Source: Streptomyces sp. CC0208 (lineage in GTDB: Bacteria; Actinomycetota; Actinomycetes; Streptomycetales; Streptomycetaceae). Taken from it: a stretch of DNA of 64,000 nucleotides. The translations under genes were made by a program, and so were the position numbers. Numbering within the stretch: position 1 is the stretch's first letter; each line of letters begins with the position of its first letter. Location: the NCBI RefSeq assembly GCF_003443735.1, contig NZ_CP031969.1, positions 1 through 64,000 on the forward strand. The letters run 5' to 3'. Below, one piece after another: positions 53,286 to 63,213 of this stretch. A model generated the notes under the pieces. The model was not told the origin of the DNA. It ran no database searches and saw nothing but the letters and a program-made list of their open reading frames with translations.

Positions 53286-55625
53286 GTGCCGGAATCCATC
53301 TCACGCAGATCAGTTCTCGCCGGAATGGCGGCCATGACGGTGGCCGCCACGGTCGGTTCAGCCGCGCTGGCGACGCCCGCGTACGCGGCAACTGCCCCCA
53401 CCCCCCTGCCGCTGCTTCCGCTGCGGATCCCCCAGGTCGACCTGGCCCTCGAGCAGCAACCGGACTCCAAGATCCAGTGGCTGATGGACGCCAAGCTGGG
53501 CATGTTCATCCACTGGGGACCGTACGCTGGCCCGGCCAAGGGCGAGTGGTGGATGCACAACGGGCCCGTCACGCCGGAGAACTACCGGAAGTACGTCACA
53601 GACGCCACGAGTGAGCAGTTCACCGCGGACGCCTACGACCCGGCGGCCTGGGCGCAGCTGGCCAAGGACTTCGGGGCGAAGTACACGACGCTGACCACCC
53701 GTCACCACGACGGGTTCGCGCTGTGGCCGCTCAACCACCCCAACGCCTGGAGCTCCGGGCAGGCTCCGCTGAGCCGTGACTTCGTCAAGGACTACGTCGC
53801 CGCCGTCCGGGCGGCCGGGCTCAAGGTCGGCCTGTACTACTCCCCCATCGACTGGCGCTACCCCGGCTACTACGACGTCACCGGCACCAACTGCGCGACC
53901 AACCCCTGGGGTTACACCACCGATCCCGCGCACAAGGAGAACGCGCGGATCATGAAGACCGAGGTGTACGAGTCGGTCAAGGAGCTGGTCACCCAGTACG
54001 GCGTGATCGACGACCTGTGGTGGGACGGTGGCTGGATCGCCGAACAGGGCAGCGACGCGGACGGCGCGTTCTTCTGGGAGCCGGGCCAGTTCCGTGACAC
54101 CGCCAACCAGTGGCCTGTGGACGCCACCTACGGCGAGACGGACGCCAGTGGCAAGCCGCTGGGACTGATGGGCATGGTCCGCAAGCACCAGCCCGACATC
54201 GTCGCCACCTCACGCTCCGGCTGGAAGGGCGACTACGACAGCGACGAAGGCCCCTCGGTCCCGAGCGGGGCGATCCGCACCGGCAGGCTCGTCGAGAAGG
54301 TCTTCACCGTCGGCAGCACGTGGGGCTACAACTCCAACGGCAGCGTGATGAGCTATGGCACGGCCATGAACATCCTGGTGAACTGCTGGATACGGAACAT
54401 GACCGCGATGGTCAACGTCGGCCCCGACCGGCACGGCACCGTGCCCTCCGGCCAGGCGAGCCTGCTGAGGCAGATCGGGACCTTCATGACTGCCTGCGGT
54501 CAGTCCGTCTACGGCACCCGGGGCGGCCCCTGGAACCCGGTCGACGGCCAGTACGGCTTCACCTACAAGGACAACACCTTCTACGCTCACCTGCTGCCAG
54601 GCTACAGCGGCACCACCTTCACCACCCCCTCCATCGGCGACGCCCAGGTCACCCGCGTCTTCGACGTACGCTCCGGAGCCGGCCTGACGTACTCGGTGGC
54701 CGGCGACGGCCGGGTCACTGTCAACGGCATCGACCGCACCACCCACCCCCAGGACAGCGTCGTCGGCATCACGCTGGACCGCTCCGTGCAGCCGGCCGAC
54801 ATCGCCGCCGGCAAGACCGCCACCGCCGACAGCGAGGAGACCTCCAAAGGCAACACAGCCGCCAAGGCCCTCGACGGCTCCACCGCCACCCGCTGGTGCG
54901 CCAATGACGGCCAAACCGGCCACTGGCTCAAGGTCGACCTCGGTTCCACCCGCTCACTGACCGGCACTCGGATCGCCTGGGAGCTGGACAAGACCAACTA
55001 CCGCTACAAGGTGGAGGGCTCCACCGACAACAGCACCTGGACCCTGCTCTCCGACAACACCGCCACCACCAGCACCAGTCAGGTCCAGACGGTGGCGTTC
55101 CAGGCCCAGGCACGCTACGTCCGCGTCACCGTCACCGGGCTGCCTTCCTCGGTGTACGCGTCCATCCGCAACCTGGAGGTCTACGACCGGCCCTTCACCG
55201 CGGACCTGGGCACTTACAAGATCATCAACCGCAACAGCGGCAAGGCCCTGGACGTCGAAGGCGCCTCCACCGCCGACGGCGCCCAGCTCCTCCAGTGGCC
55301 CTACGGCGGCGGGACCAACCAGCAGTGGACCCTCCTGCCCAACACCGACGGCTCCTACCGACTGGTCAACGTCAAGAGCGGCAAGCTCCTGCAGAGCCCC
55401 GACTCCACCCAGGGCTCGATCCTGACCCAGGGGACCGACACCGGCAGTGACAACCAGTGGTGGAAGCTGGTCCCCTCCACCACCAACGGCTACTACCGAC
55501 TCGTCAACGCCCGCACCGGATGGTGCGCCGACGTCGCCGGCGGATCGACCGCCGACCGCACCAACATCATCCAGTGGCCCATCACCGGCGTCGCCTGGCA
55601 GGACTGGCAGATCGTCAGCCTCTGA
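53286..55625 (+). CDS. Secreted GH29 alpha-L-fucosidase with CBM and ricin domains
   Basis: A 779-residue exported enzyme. Its twin-arginine leader (SRRSVLAGMAAMTVAATVGS) is followed by the family 29 barrel: DAKLGMFIHWGPYAGPAKGE, AKYTTLTTRHHDGFALWPLN, AAGLKVGLYYSPIDW and YGVIDDLWWDGGW, whose Asp is the nucleophile. About residues 530-640 form an F5/8-type C discoidin domain (GNTAAKALDGSTATRWCAND, KVDLGSTRSLTGTRIAWELD), and the last 130 residues a ricin-type trefoil (KALDVEGASTADGAQLLQWP, WCADVAGGSTADRTNIIQWP). It probably removes L-fucose from plant polysaccharides. GTG 53286 is chosen because the leader begins there; no strong ribosome site is visible. A strong terminator follows. Confidence 0.9.
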   Translation: MPESISRRSVLAGMAAMTVAATVGSAALATPAYAATAPTPLPLLPLRIPQVDLALEQQPDSKIQWLMDAKLGMFIHWGPYAGPAKGEWWMHNGPVTPENYRKYVTDATSEQFTADAYDPAAWAQLAKDFGAKYTTLTTRHHDGFALWPLNHPNAWSSGQAPLSRDFVKDYVAAVRAAGLKVGLYYSPIDWRYPGYYDVTGTNCATNPWGYTTDPAHKENARIMKTEVYESVKELVTQYGVIDDLWWDGGWIAEQGSDADGAFFWEPGQFRDTANQWPVDATYGETDASGKPLGLMGMVRKHQPDIVATSRSGWKGDYDSDEGPSVPSGAIRTGRLVEKVFTVGSTWGYNSNGSVMSYGTAMNILVNCWIRNMTAMVNVGPDRHGTVPSGQASLLRQIGTFMTACGQSVYGTRGGPWNPVDGQYGFTYKDNTFYAHLLPGYSGTTFTTPSIGDAQVTRVFDVRSGAGLTYSVAGDGRVTVNGIDRTTHPQDSVVGITLDRSVQPADIAAGKTATADSEETSKGNTAAKALDGSTATRWCANDGQTGHWLKVDLGSTRSLTGTRIAWELDKTNYRYKVEGSTDNSTWTLLSDNTATTSTSQVQTVAFQAQARYVRVTVTGLPSSVYASIRNLEVYDRPFTADLGTYKIINRNSGKALDVEGASTADGAQLLQWPYGGGTNQQWTLLPNTDGSYRLVNVKSGKLLQSPDSTQGSILTQGTDTGSDNQWWKLVPSTTNGYYRLVNARTGWCADVAGGSTADRTNIIQWPITGVAWQDWQIVSL

Positions 55626-55634
55626 CCAGCCACT

Positions 55635-55667
55635 CAGGTGCCGTGCCGCCGGGCGGCACGGCACCTG
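55635..55667 (+). terminator. Terminator of the fucosidase gene
   Basis: Near-perfect hairpin: CAGGTGCCGTGCCGCC at 55635-55650 pairs with GGCGGCACGGCACCTG at 55652-55667, ten bases after the stop. Confidence 0.85.
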
Positions 55668-55798
55668 GGAGCATCTGGATCAAGAGCTTCTTTTTCAGGC
55701 GGTCAGGCGTCGACGAGCGCCTTGGTCACGTCCGCCAGCACGCGACGCGACGCTTCGACAACAGAGCCTTTTGCTCCTCCCGAGACGACAACGGCGAG

Positions 55799-57083
55799 CT
55801 ACCAAGAGGCCTTTCTGTCATACTCCGCACCGGCCAGCTCACCCGATCCAGCAACCCGCTCGAAGCAGGCCGAGTATCCGAACGTCGGGGCCCCGTTCTG
55901 CCCTTCGTACCGTCGGCCCCACCCGGTGAGGATGGCCGCGACCATGACGAGCGTCAGGCAGAGCGGTAGAAAGCGGTGGTGAAGATCGACGGTGCGGACA
56001 CGGACGGAATGCCTGGATAGCTCTGCGTCAGGGTACTTGCGATCAGCAGAAACGAGTTGGCGACAGGGAAGATGACGCCGAGCCCGAGGGTGAAACAGTC
56101 CATGATGTTGGCGCGCCGGTAGGGATGGAGCCCGACGTCGGCTCCGATCCGGTCGGCGAACTGACCGAAGAGCGAACGAGTCATCAGCGCCACGATGTCG
56201 TCGAAGACGCCTGCGGACTCCAGGACTCCGATCATCGCGAAGATGACTACCGCGAGCAGGATGAGCGGCAACATCCCGCTCACCCCCGACACGAGGAAGC
56301 CGGTCGGCTTGCCGTCGGTGACCGACAGGACGTCCTTCACCGACATCAGGCCGGCGGCCAGCGCCACCAGCGTGCCCGTGACGAGTCCGACCAGGGCGGT
56401 CAGGAACAGATCACGCTTGACGAACGCGACAATCAGCAGCACCAGCACCGGGACCGGGACCGGGACAAGCATGACCAGGCCTCGCGGCGAGACATCACCC
56501 GCAGCGGCCGCCGCCGCGTGCGTGCTGCCTAAGAACATGTTGTCGGCCCGCATTCCGGCCAGATAGAGCAGCACCGCAGCGAGCAGCGCGGCACTCAGCG
56601 AGTAGGGGGCCCGTGCCCGGACCACACCGCCGACCTCGGCCAGCCCATTACGCCGGCGGTAGCGCTGCGAGGACGCCGAGATCACGGTGGTGTCCGAGAT
56701 GGGGGCCAGGTTGTCACCGAACAACGCGCCCGAGAGCAGTGCGCCGGCCAGCAGTACCGGCTGCGCACCAACCGCCACCCCGGCTGGGTAGAGGATCGGG
56801 AAGACCGTGAACATGGTGCCGATCGAGGAGCCGGCTGCCATGGCGATGACGCACACGACCAGGAACGCGACCGCGACGTACGCTCCGCCGCTCCGGTTCA
56901 GCTCGATGGCCGCCACACGAATCCGTTCGATATGCCGCTTGCCTTGATCATCGCCGAGACGAGGCTGATCGAGAGCAGGAGAAGGAGCAGAGTCGCGGAG
57001 TTCTTCGAGGCGACGCCGTCGATGGCCCGTTCCCAGCAGGTCGAGAAGCTCCGGGCGAACACGGATCCCACGAACAACGCCAT
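55799..57083 (-). pseudogene. NhaC-type Na+/H+ antiporter-like protein, twice frameshifted
   Basis: Three frames carry parts of one NhaC/YfcC-like transporter. N-terminal: MALFVGSVFARSFSTCWERA, LLLLLSISLVSAMIKASGIS. Main frame from about 56915: AAIELNRSGGAYVAVAFLVV, GSSIGTMFTVFPILYPAGVA, GDNLAPISDTTVISASSQRY (family motif) and LHPYRRANIMDCFTLGLGVI. End: RFLPLCLTLVMVAAILTGWG in a third frame from about 55975. Two frameshifts are needed, so an intact antiporter is not made, unless sequencing errors caused them. It is divergent from the DapA-like gene. Confidence 0.8.
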
Positions 57084-57373
57084 CAGGCCGACGACCCCGA
57101 GAACGGTTAGGTCAAAGGTGCCTTATCGCGAGCGACGGCCTCCCCAGTTCGGGCCCCGCCCCTGTGTCTGCGTCGACGCCTGGCCTGATGCCTGGCGGAG
57201 CGTAACCGCGCTCACACAGGCAAGCGCAAGTGAGGTAGCGGAAAAACTTCACCTTTTGAGAAACCTCCACTGTCAACCAGATCGCTTCTGCCTTGTGCAT
57301 GCTTAAGTCAGCCTCTACGCTGCGCTCAGTCGACCCCTTACCGACCAGGGTTGATCATCCGAATGGAGCAGGA
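57084..57373. promoter_or_regulatory. Divergent promoter region, antiporter / DapA-family gene
   Basis: It contains CTTAAGTCAGC at 57302-57312, which recurs as its reverse complement upstream of the HxlR regulator at 60468-60478, and a TACGCT hexamer at 57316, the same hexamer as the -10 candidate at 61771. It probably holds promoter and operator for the lyase operon. Confidence 0.4.
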
Positions 57374-58282
57374 ATGGCCAAGACACGAGCGGGCCGCCCC
57401 GGTGGCCTGGTGTGCCCAGTGATCACACCGGTGACGCCGCACAACGGGCTGAACGACGACGCACTGTCCCGCCACATCGACGCGCTGGTTCCGCACGTCG
57501 ACGGCGTCTTCGTGCTGGGCTCCTCCGGTGAACACCCGTGGCTTCCTGCGGATGTCGAGCGCGAAGCGGTCGCGGTCGCAGGGAAGCAGCTGGACGGGCG
57601 AGCCGCGCTCTACGTCGGCGCCGGGCAGTCAAGCGTCGATGCGACCCTGCGTACCTTCGACCAGTACGCCGACTCGGCGGCCGACTACCTGGTGGTCACT
57701 CCGCCGACCTTCTTCCCGCTCTCCGACGCCGAGACCATCGACGCGTTCGTGACCCTCGCCGATCACGCACCCCGGCCCGTCGTCCTCTACAACATCCCCC
57801 AGTTCGCCGGGAACGGCATCTCCGCCGGAGTTCTGCGTGAGGTCGCACAGCACCCAAGGATCGTGGGCGTGAAGGACAGCAGCGGGGACCTGTCCTTGGT
57901 AGCGGCCTTCCTCAAGGCCCGCCCGTCCGACTTCGCCGTGCTGCAGGGCCGCGACCATCTGATCGCGGCCACCCTGCGGCTCGGCGGGGACGGCGCCGTA
58001 GCGGCACTGTCCAACATCGCCGCACCGCTCCTGGCCGAGCTGGTGACCGCCGGGCAGGACACCGCCGGACACACCCGCCTCGACGCTCTGCAGGACGAGG
58101 TCGACCGCCTCGGCGAACTGCTCGCTTACGGCCTCGTGGGCGCGCTCAAGGCGAGCCTCGAACTGCTCGGGTTCCCAGTCGGCGCACCCCAGCGCCCCGC
58201 GCGCACGGTGTCCGCTGCCGAGCGGGACCAGATCGCAAAGATCCTCCACACCTTCGACGGACGCCTGCTCGCAGCGTTCTGA
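57374..58282 (+). CDS. Dihydrodipicolinate synthase/N-acetylneuraminate lyase family protein
   Basis: A 302-residue class I aldolase of the DapA family. It shows GGLVCPVITPVTPHNGLNDD, VFVLGSSGEHPWLPADVERE (the GS.GE motif), PVVLYNIPQFAG with the Tyr, and PRIVGVKDSSGDLSLVAAFL with the Schiff-base Lys. ATG 57374 has GGAGCAGGA directly upstream; an upstream frame to 57293 is unlikely. It starts the operon with the amino-acid dehydrogenase 42 bases downstream. DapA-family members in catabolic operons often cleave keto-acids; the substrate is not known. Confidence 0.92.
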   Translation: MAKTRAGRPGGLVCPVITPVTPHNGLNDDALSRHIDALVPHVDGVFVLGSSGEHPWLPADVEREAVAVAGKQLDGRAALYVGAGQSSVDATLRTFDQYADSAADYLVVTPPTFFPLSDAETIDAFVTLADHAPRPVVLYNIPQFAGNGISAGVLREVAQHPRIVGVKDSSGDLSLVAAFLKARPSDFAVLQGRDHLIAATLRLGGDGAVAALSNIAAPLLAELVTAGQDTAGHTRLDALQDEVDRLGELLAYGLVGALKASLELLGFPVGAPQRPARTVSAAERDQIAKILHTFDGRLLAAF

Positions 58283-58324
58283 CAAACCCACCCCACCAAC
58301 GGACCCAATAAAGAGGAATCCCAG

Positions 58325-59401
58325 ATGAGCACCCACACCGAACTGGACGCCACCGTCGATCACGAGGAGGTGGTCATCCGCCGCGGCGAGCGCACCGGCC
58401 AGCCCGTCATCGTCGCCGTCCACAACACCAAGCTCGGCCCGGCCCTGGGCGGCGTCCGCCTGACGAAGTACGACTCCCCCGTCTCCGCAGTCGTCGACGC
58501 CCTGCGGCTGAGCCGCGCCATGACGTTCAAGGCCGCCGCCTCGAACAACGGCACCGGCGGCGGGAAGTCGGTCGTCCCGCTGCTGCCCGGCGGCCCCGAG
58601 CGGGTCGACGGCCAGTTCCGCACCAGCCTGCTGCTTGACGTCGCCGACGTCGTCCACTCGCTGGGTGGCCGCTACATCGTCGCCCCCGACGTGGGCACCG
58701 GACCGACCGAGATGCGCACCATGCGTATGCGTACGCCCTACGTCGGCGGCTACACCATCACCCCCGAGGGCATCCCGGCCACCACCCACGGCACCGCCGG
58801 TGGTGTGGAGCGGGCCCTGCTGGCCACCGCCCAGCACCTGTGGGGCACCACCAACCTCGACGGACGCACCGTCGCCGTGATCGGGTTCGGTGCCGTCGGC
58901 CGCTCCCTCACCGAGAAGCTCATCAAGCGGGGCGCCACGGTCTCGACCACCGACATCGACGAATCCCTGCGTGAGCCGGCCGAGGCAGTCGGCGCCACCT
59001 GGATCCCCCTCGACACCGCCCATGAAGCCGAGGTCGACATCCTCGCCCCCTGTGCGCTCGGCGGCACCCTCACCCCCGCGCTCGTCCCGCGGCTGCGCTG
59101 CAAGGCCATCGTGGGCTCGGCCAACAACCAGCTCAGCACCGACTCCGTCGCCGACTCACTCCGCGAGCGCAACATCATCTGGACCCCGGACTTCATCGCC
59201 AACGCCGGCGGCATCCTCTACGCCAGCGGCATCGAGCTCCAGCACCTTACCCCCGAGCAGGCCGACCACCGCCTCGACGAGATCGCGGAGACGACCACCC
59301 GGGCCCTGGAGCGCAGCCACCGGGACGGCGTCACCACGCTCGCCGCCGCCTACGACCTAGCGCGCGAGCGGCTCGCCGCCGCCGAGACCAACAGGCCGTG
59401 A
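58325..59401 (+). CDS. Leucine/valine (Glu/Leu/Phe/Val) dehydrogenase
   Basis: A 358-residue NAD-dependent amino-acid dehydrogenase of the Glu/Leu/Phe/Val family. It shows ALGGVRLTKYDSPVSAVVDA, the substrate-binding AMTFKAAASNNGTGGGKSVV with the catalytic Lys, YIVAPDVGTGPTEMRTMRMR, VAVIGFGAVGRSLTEKLIKR (Rossmann) and GSANNQLSTDSVADSLRERN. The length fits leucine/valine dehydrogenases (about 350-365). It follows the DapA-like gene and likely deaminates an amino acid feeding or arising from that lyase. AAAGAGG is upstream of ATG 58325. Confidence 0.92.
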   Translation: MSTHTELDATVDHEEVVIRRGERTGQPVIVAVHNTKLGPALGGVRLTKYDSPVSAVVDALRLSRAMTFKAAASNNGTGGGKSVVPLLPGGPERVDGQFRTSLLLDVADVVHSLGGRYIVAPDVGTGPTEMRTMRMRTPYVGGYTITPEGIPATTHGTAGGVERALLATAQHLWGTTNLDGRTVAVIGFGAVGRSLTEKLIKRGATVSTTDIDESLREPAEAVGATWIPLDTAHEAEVDILAPCALGGTLTPALVPRLRCKAIVGSANNQLSTDSVADSLRERNIIWTPDFIANAGGILYASGIELQHLTPEQADHRLDEIAETTTRALERSHRDGVTTLAAAYDLARERLAAAETNRP

Positions 59402-59907
59402 CAAGCGGGCCCCGCTGGGGTCCCTGACTGCCAATGCCGACGGAACCGGCTGGCGTACCCATGCACCATCGTGCACGCCACGCCGGTCTCCCGGCGCACT
59501 GACTACCGATGCGGTTGCCGGCCTATGGGCCACCATCAGAGAGCACGACCGGCACCCTCGCCCCCGCCAATAGGAGTTGGCTCTCAGGAACGCCAGAAGT
59601 CCCCCGGCACGTCTGGTCGTTGGGGGCCCAGTCAAAACCGTATGAGGTCCGTCGAACGTCGACATGCACGCGTGGGCCAGGGCACCACGATCCGAGGACG
59701 CCACATCGCAGCCGCCGTCAGGCCTCAGGCAGATAGCGATCGCCTGCTCACCGGCCGCACTCCTCGCATGGAATCGGTTGACAGCCCTCAGTCGGCAGGG
59801 AGGATGACCCCGCTCGGTTCTTCATCCGTCCATCAGGATCTGCCCCTCGGACGCATGGCATCACGGGGGCCTCTCAGTATCCGGGCAAGCCAGGTACATC
59901 CAGGGGC
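59402..59907. other. Intergenic region, no gene recognised
   Basis: About 500 bases between convergent genes. A weak hairpin (GGGCCCCGC then GGGGTCCC) lies just after the dehydrogenase stop and may serve as terminator. Nothing else is supported. Confidence 0.35.
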
Positions 59908-60420
59908 TCAGACGGCTCCAGGCTCTTGGAGCGGTTCGGTGCTGACGATGGCTGGGCCAGGCACCAACTCGAGATCGTCCGGCGTGACGGTGTGTCCGAC
60001 ATTGCAGTGCAGTTCCGCGCGCACACCCGCGCCGCAATCTGCGTGGCGCAGGCGTACGGCGCCCCCGTCCGGGGCCAGGTGCCGGTCGCCCCACTGCATC
60101 AGGGCGAAGAACACCGTCATGAGCTGGTTACCGCGGTCGGTGAGTACATAGCGATCACGGGAGCGCTGGCCGCGCACTTGGTAGGAGACCTTGTTGAGAA
60201 GGCCGGCCTCGACCATTTCCGCCAGACGCGCGGATGCCGTGGGCTGACTTACCTTCGCCTGACGGGCAAGATCCGTGAAATGCGTCGTGCCGTAGTAGAC
60301 CTCCCGCAGGAGAATCCACGTGGACTGGTTGGAGACGAGCTCCAAGGCGAGGCGCCCTGAACAGGGAACGTCGTACCAGCTGTCGCGGTCGGTGAGGGAG
60401 TCGCGAAGTGGAGTCGGCAT
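59908..60420 (-). CDS. HxlR-type winged-helix transcriptional regulator
   Basis: A 170-residue regulator. The winged helix is at about residues 22-105: LALELVSNQSTWILLREVYY, TTHFTDLARQAKVSQPTASA, RLAEMVEAGLLNKVSYQVRG, RDRYVLTDRGNQLMTVFFAL and MQWGDRHL, typical of HxlR. The remaining 60 residues contain a His/Cys-containing segment (LRHADCGAGVRAELHCNVGH) that could bind metal or sense redox. It lies convergent to the lyase/dehydrogenase operon and shares an 11-base motif with its promoter region, so it may regulate it. Confidence 0.9.
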   Translation of the reverse strand: MPTPLRDSLTDRDSWYDVPCSGRLALELVSNQSTWILLREVYYGTTHFTDLARQAKVSQPTASARLAEMVEAGLLNKVSYQVRGQRSRDRYVLTDRGNQLMTVFFALMQWGDRHLAPDGGAVRLRHADCGAGVRAELHCNVGHTVTPDDLELVPGPAIVSTEPLQEPGAV

Positions 60421-61074
60421 GGTCTCACTATACGCTTGTGCACCTCGATCGAGAATCCGCAGTGGCTGCTGACTTAAGGCAGCGCACTACAGATCGCTGC
60501 TTCGATCGCGCCGAGCGTATCGACGGCCAGAGTGAGAACGTCTGACGACCTGATGCTCGTGAAATGCTGCGGGCAGAGGAGCCGCCTTCCTCCCCGTCGT
60601 AAGAGAACACGCCGAGGCGGCCGCCTGCGAGCGATCCCGGTACCCGGCAGTGCAAGGGTCTGTCGCTGCTGCTCTCTGACTCAGGCAAGACAGGTGCGCC
60701 GCGCAAAGACAGTGATGGGGTCGGAAAGCAGGGTTGTGGGCTGCCGCGGAGCGTGGGGGGGGAGCTGCGATCGGCTCGTGCAATTGGCCGGGGAGCAGGT
60801 CCCCTGGCGGTGGCGGACGTAGGCCAGGGCCTGTTCCAGGGAGAGGTTGTGGTTGAAGCCTTTCTTGACAAACTCCAGCCGCTGCTTGGCTTCTCGCAGA
60901 ATTTCGGACCGCGTGCGCCCCGGCCGCCCGGACGCCGGCGTGCTCGTATTGAGTGGGTTCGCTGTACCGGCCCTCGCCGCTTGCCCGCCTGACGGACAGC
61001 CGTTACGAGCCTCTCCTTGACCGAACGGGCGACAAGGTAGACGGCCGTCGCAGGTGACCCGGCCATCAGTCCAC
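60421..61074. other. Region with decayed coding pieces
   Basis: Holds the HxlR promoter, including CTTAAGTCAGC on the minus strand at 60468-60478. Further right a minus-strand frame reads RSEILREAKQRLEFVKKGFN then HNLSLEQALAYVRHRQG, a helical protein-like piece with no start or family. It may belong to the relic further right. Confidence 0.4.
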
Positions 61075-61609
<535 letters not shown>

Positions 61610-61748
61610 CGCATCCTTCCTCCGGAGATCCGTCGACAGGAGCGGGCGAGCCTGTCCGAACAGCACAGCTAGCCGCTCTCCGGGGGCGATGCGATCACAT
61701 GCAACCATCCTTGACCCGCCCTTTCAGAAGAGCCGGTCAAGCTGTTAC

Positions 61749-61799
61749 TTGAAACATCAATCACCCTTGCTACGCTGCGATCAGCTTCAAATTTGAAGC
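61749..61799 (+). promoter_or_regulatory. Promoter and palindromic operator of the NTF2-like secreted protein gene
   Basis: A -35-like TTGAAA (61749-61754) and -10-like TACGCT (61771-61776) are separated by 16 bases. Seven bases downstream of the -10 lies the perfect palindrome GCTTCAAATTTGAAGC (61784-61799), which would overlap the start of transcription. This fits a repressor site. Confidence 0.6.
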
Positions 61800-61831
61800 A
61801 CTTCAGGAATCTCGCGCCAGGAGTAACGATC

Positions 61832-62761
61832 ATGAACAAGAAGACCTTCACCGGCATCGCCACTGCCTCGGCCGCCCTCGTCGCCCTGTCCGCGCTGCCA
61901 GTCTCCGCCGCCGCCCAGGCGCACCACCACGGCACCGCCCCGGTCACCGAGAGTGCGACCGCCAAGCGTGAGAAGCAGGAGGTCCTGAACCTCCTCTCCG
62001 CTTACCGCACTGGCGACCAAGCCGCGTTCAAGGTGATCAACCCGAAGAAGTTCATCCAGCACGATCCCGCCGTCGCGGACGGAGTCGCAGGCCTGAGGTC
62101 CTGGCTGACCGCCGCACCGAAGGGGAAGATCTCCGTCCACCCCGTGCGCGTACTGGTCGACGGGTCGTACGTGGCCGTCCACTCCGAGACCGACCTGCCC
62201 ACCGGCACCACCGTCTCCTTCGACGTCTTCCGTTTCGAGCAGGGCCGCATCGTCGAGCACTGGGACAGCCGACAGGCCGTCACCGCCCCCAACGCCTCCG
62301 GCCACACCGAGCTGGACGGCGCCACCACCGTCAAGGACCTCGGGAAGACCCGCTACGACAAGGCCCGGGTCGACACCGGCATGCAGGAGGTCTTCGTCCA
62401 GCGGCAGCTGTCCAAGTTCGGTGAGCCGATCTGGAGTTCCAAGGAGTACCGCCAGCACCACTACGGCGACGTCCAGGACGGCGTCGCCGGCGCCAAGCCC
62501 GTCCTGGACGCGGTCGCCGACGGCAGCCTCGCCTACACCAAAATCAACAAGGTGCTCGGGGAAGGAAACTTCGTCCTCACCATCGGCCAGGGCACCGTAC
62601 AGGGCACTCCTACCGCCTACTACGACCTGTTCCGACTGGACAAAGGCAAGATCGTCGAGCACTGGGACGTCCTGACGCCCCTCACCGCACCGGCCCAGGC
62701 GAAGAACGCCAACGGCGAGTTCGACTTCCCCCAGGACCAGCTCTCCACGAACGCCTCCTGA
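61832..62761 (+). CDS. Secreted two-domain NTF2-like (SnoaL) protein
   Basis: A 309-residue exported protein. A Sec signal (MNKKTFTGIATASAALVALS, with ALPVSAAAQA before the mature start) leads to two SnoaL-like domains of about 120 residues, each with the same end: RFEQGRIVEHWDSRQAV near residue 140 and RLDKGKIVEHWDVLTPL near residue 283. The duplicated IVEHWD signature marks a tandem polyketide-cyclase-like fold. Such proteins bind or hydrolyse small molecules outside the cell. The ATG at 61832 is preceded by GGAG about nine bases upstream, and the palindrome at 61784-61799 suggests regulated expression. Confidence 0.88.
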   Translation: MNKKTFTGIATASAALVALSALPVSAAAQAHHHGTAPVTESATAKREKQEVLNLLSAYRTGDQAAFKVINPKKFIQHDPAVADGVAGLRSWLTAAPKGKISVHPVRVLVDGSYVAVHSETDLPTGTTVSFDVFRFEQGRIVEHWDSRQAVTAPNASGHTELDGATTVKDLGKTRYDKARVDTGMQEVFVQRQLSKFGEPIWSSKEYRQHHYGDVQDGVAGAKPVLDAVADGSLAYTKINKVLGEGNFVLTIGQGTVQGTPTAYYDLFRLDKGKIVEHWDVLTPLTAPAQAKNANGEFDFPQDQLSTNAS

Positions 62762-62799
62762 CCCACCCCCGCAGGAACCGCGCAGCGCCACTGATCACG

Positions 62800-63130
62800 G
62801 TCAGCCCTGGCAGTCACCAACCGGCGCGCAGGCGACCGCCTCGAGCACGCGCTCACCGCCGTCGAGCACGCAGATGCGCAGACGGCGGCTCTCCTCGCCG
62901 AGCCAGATCCCGTGTCCAGCACGCTGAACGCCTCCCGACGCCGCCTCGGCGCCGCGTTGGTGGAACTGCGCGCCTCGGCCGACACCGCAGCGGCGAGTGG
63001 TGGCAGCGCACCCTGCCCAGCGACAGAGTCGTGCACGACGAGCAGTCCGGACACCAGACGCCGGCCGAGGCGCTACAACGTCAGAGGTCGACATCCTGGG
63101 CCAGGACGCGGGCATCCCCGGGCAAGACAC
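62800..63130 (+). pseudogene. Decayed gene, possibly an FUSC-type membrane protein tail
   Basis: The plus frame reads ALAVTNRRAGDRLEHALTAV, EHADAQTAALLAEPDPVSST and LNASRRRLGAALVELRASAD; after a frame change GEWWQRTLPSDRVVHDEQSG and HQTPAEAL. Helix-rich segments with 'EWWQR.LP..RV..AE..GH' resemble the end of FUSC-type aromatic-acid exporter-like proteins. No start is present and a frameshift is needed. Identification is tentative. Confidence 0.4.
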
Positions 63131-63213
63131 CCGGGCATGACCGGAACGAGGAACCCGACGAACCGTCAGGGGTCTGTCACCCACCGAGCGGCCGGCGTTC
63201 CGGCAGCCGGGGT

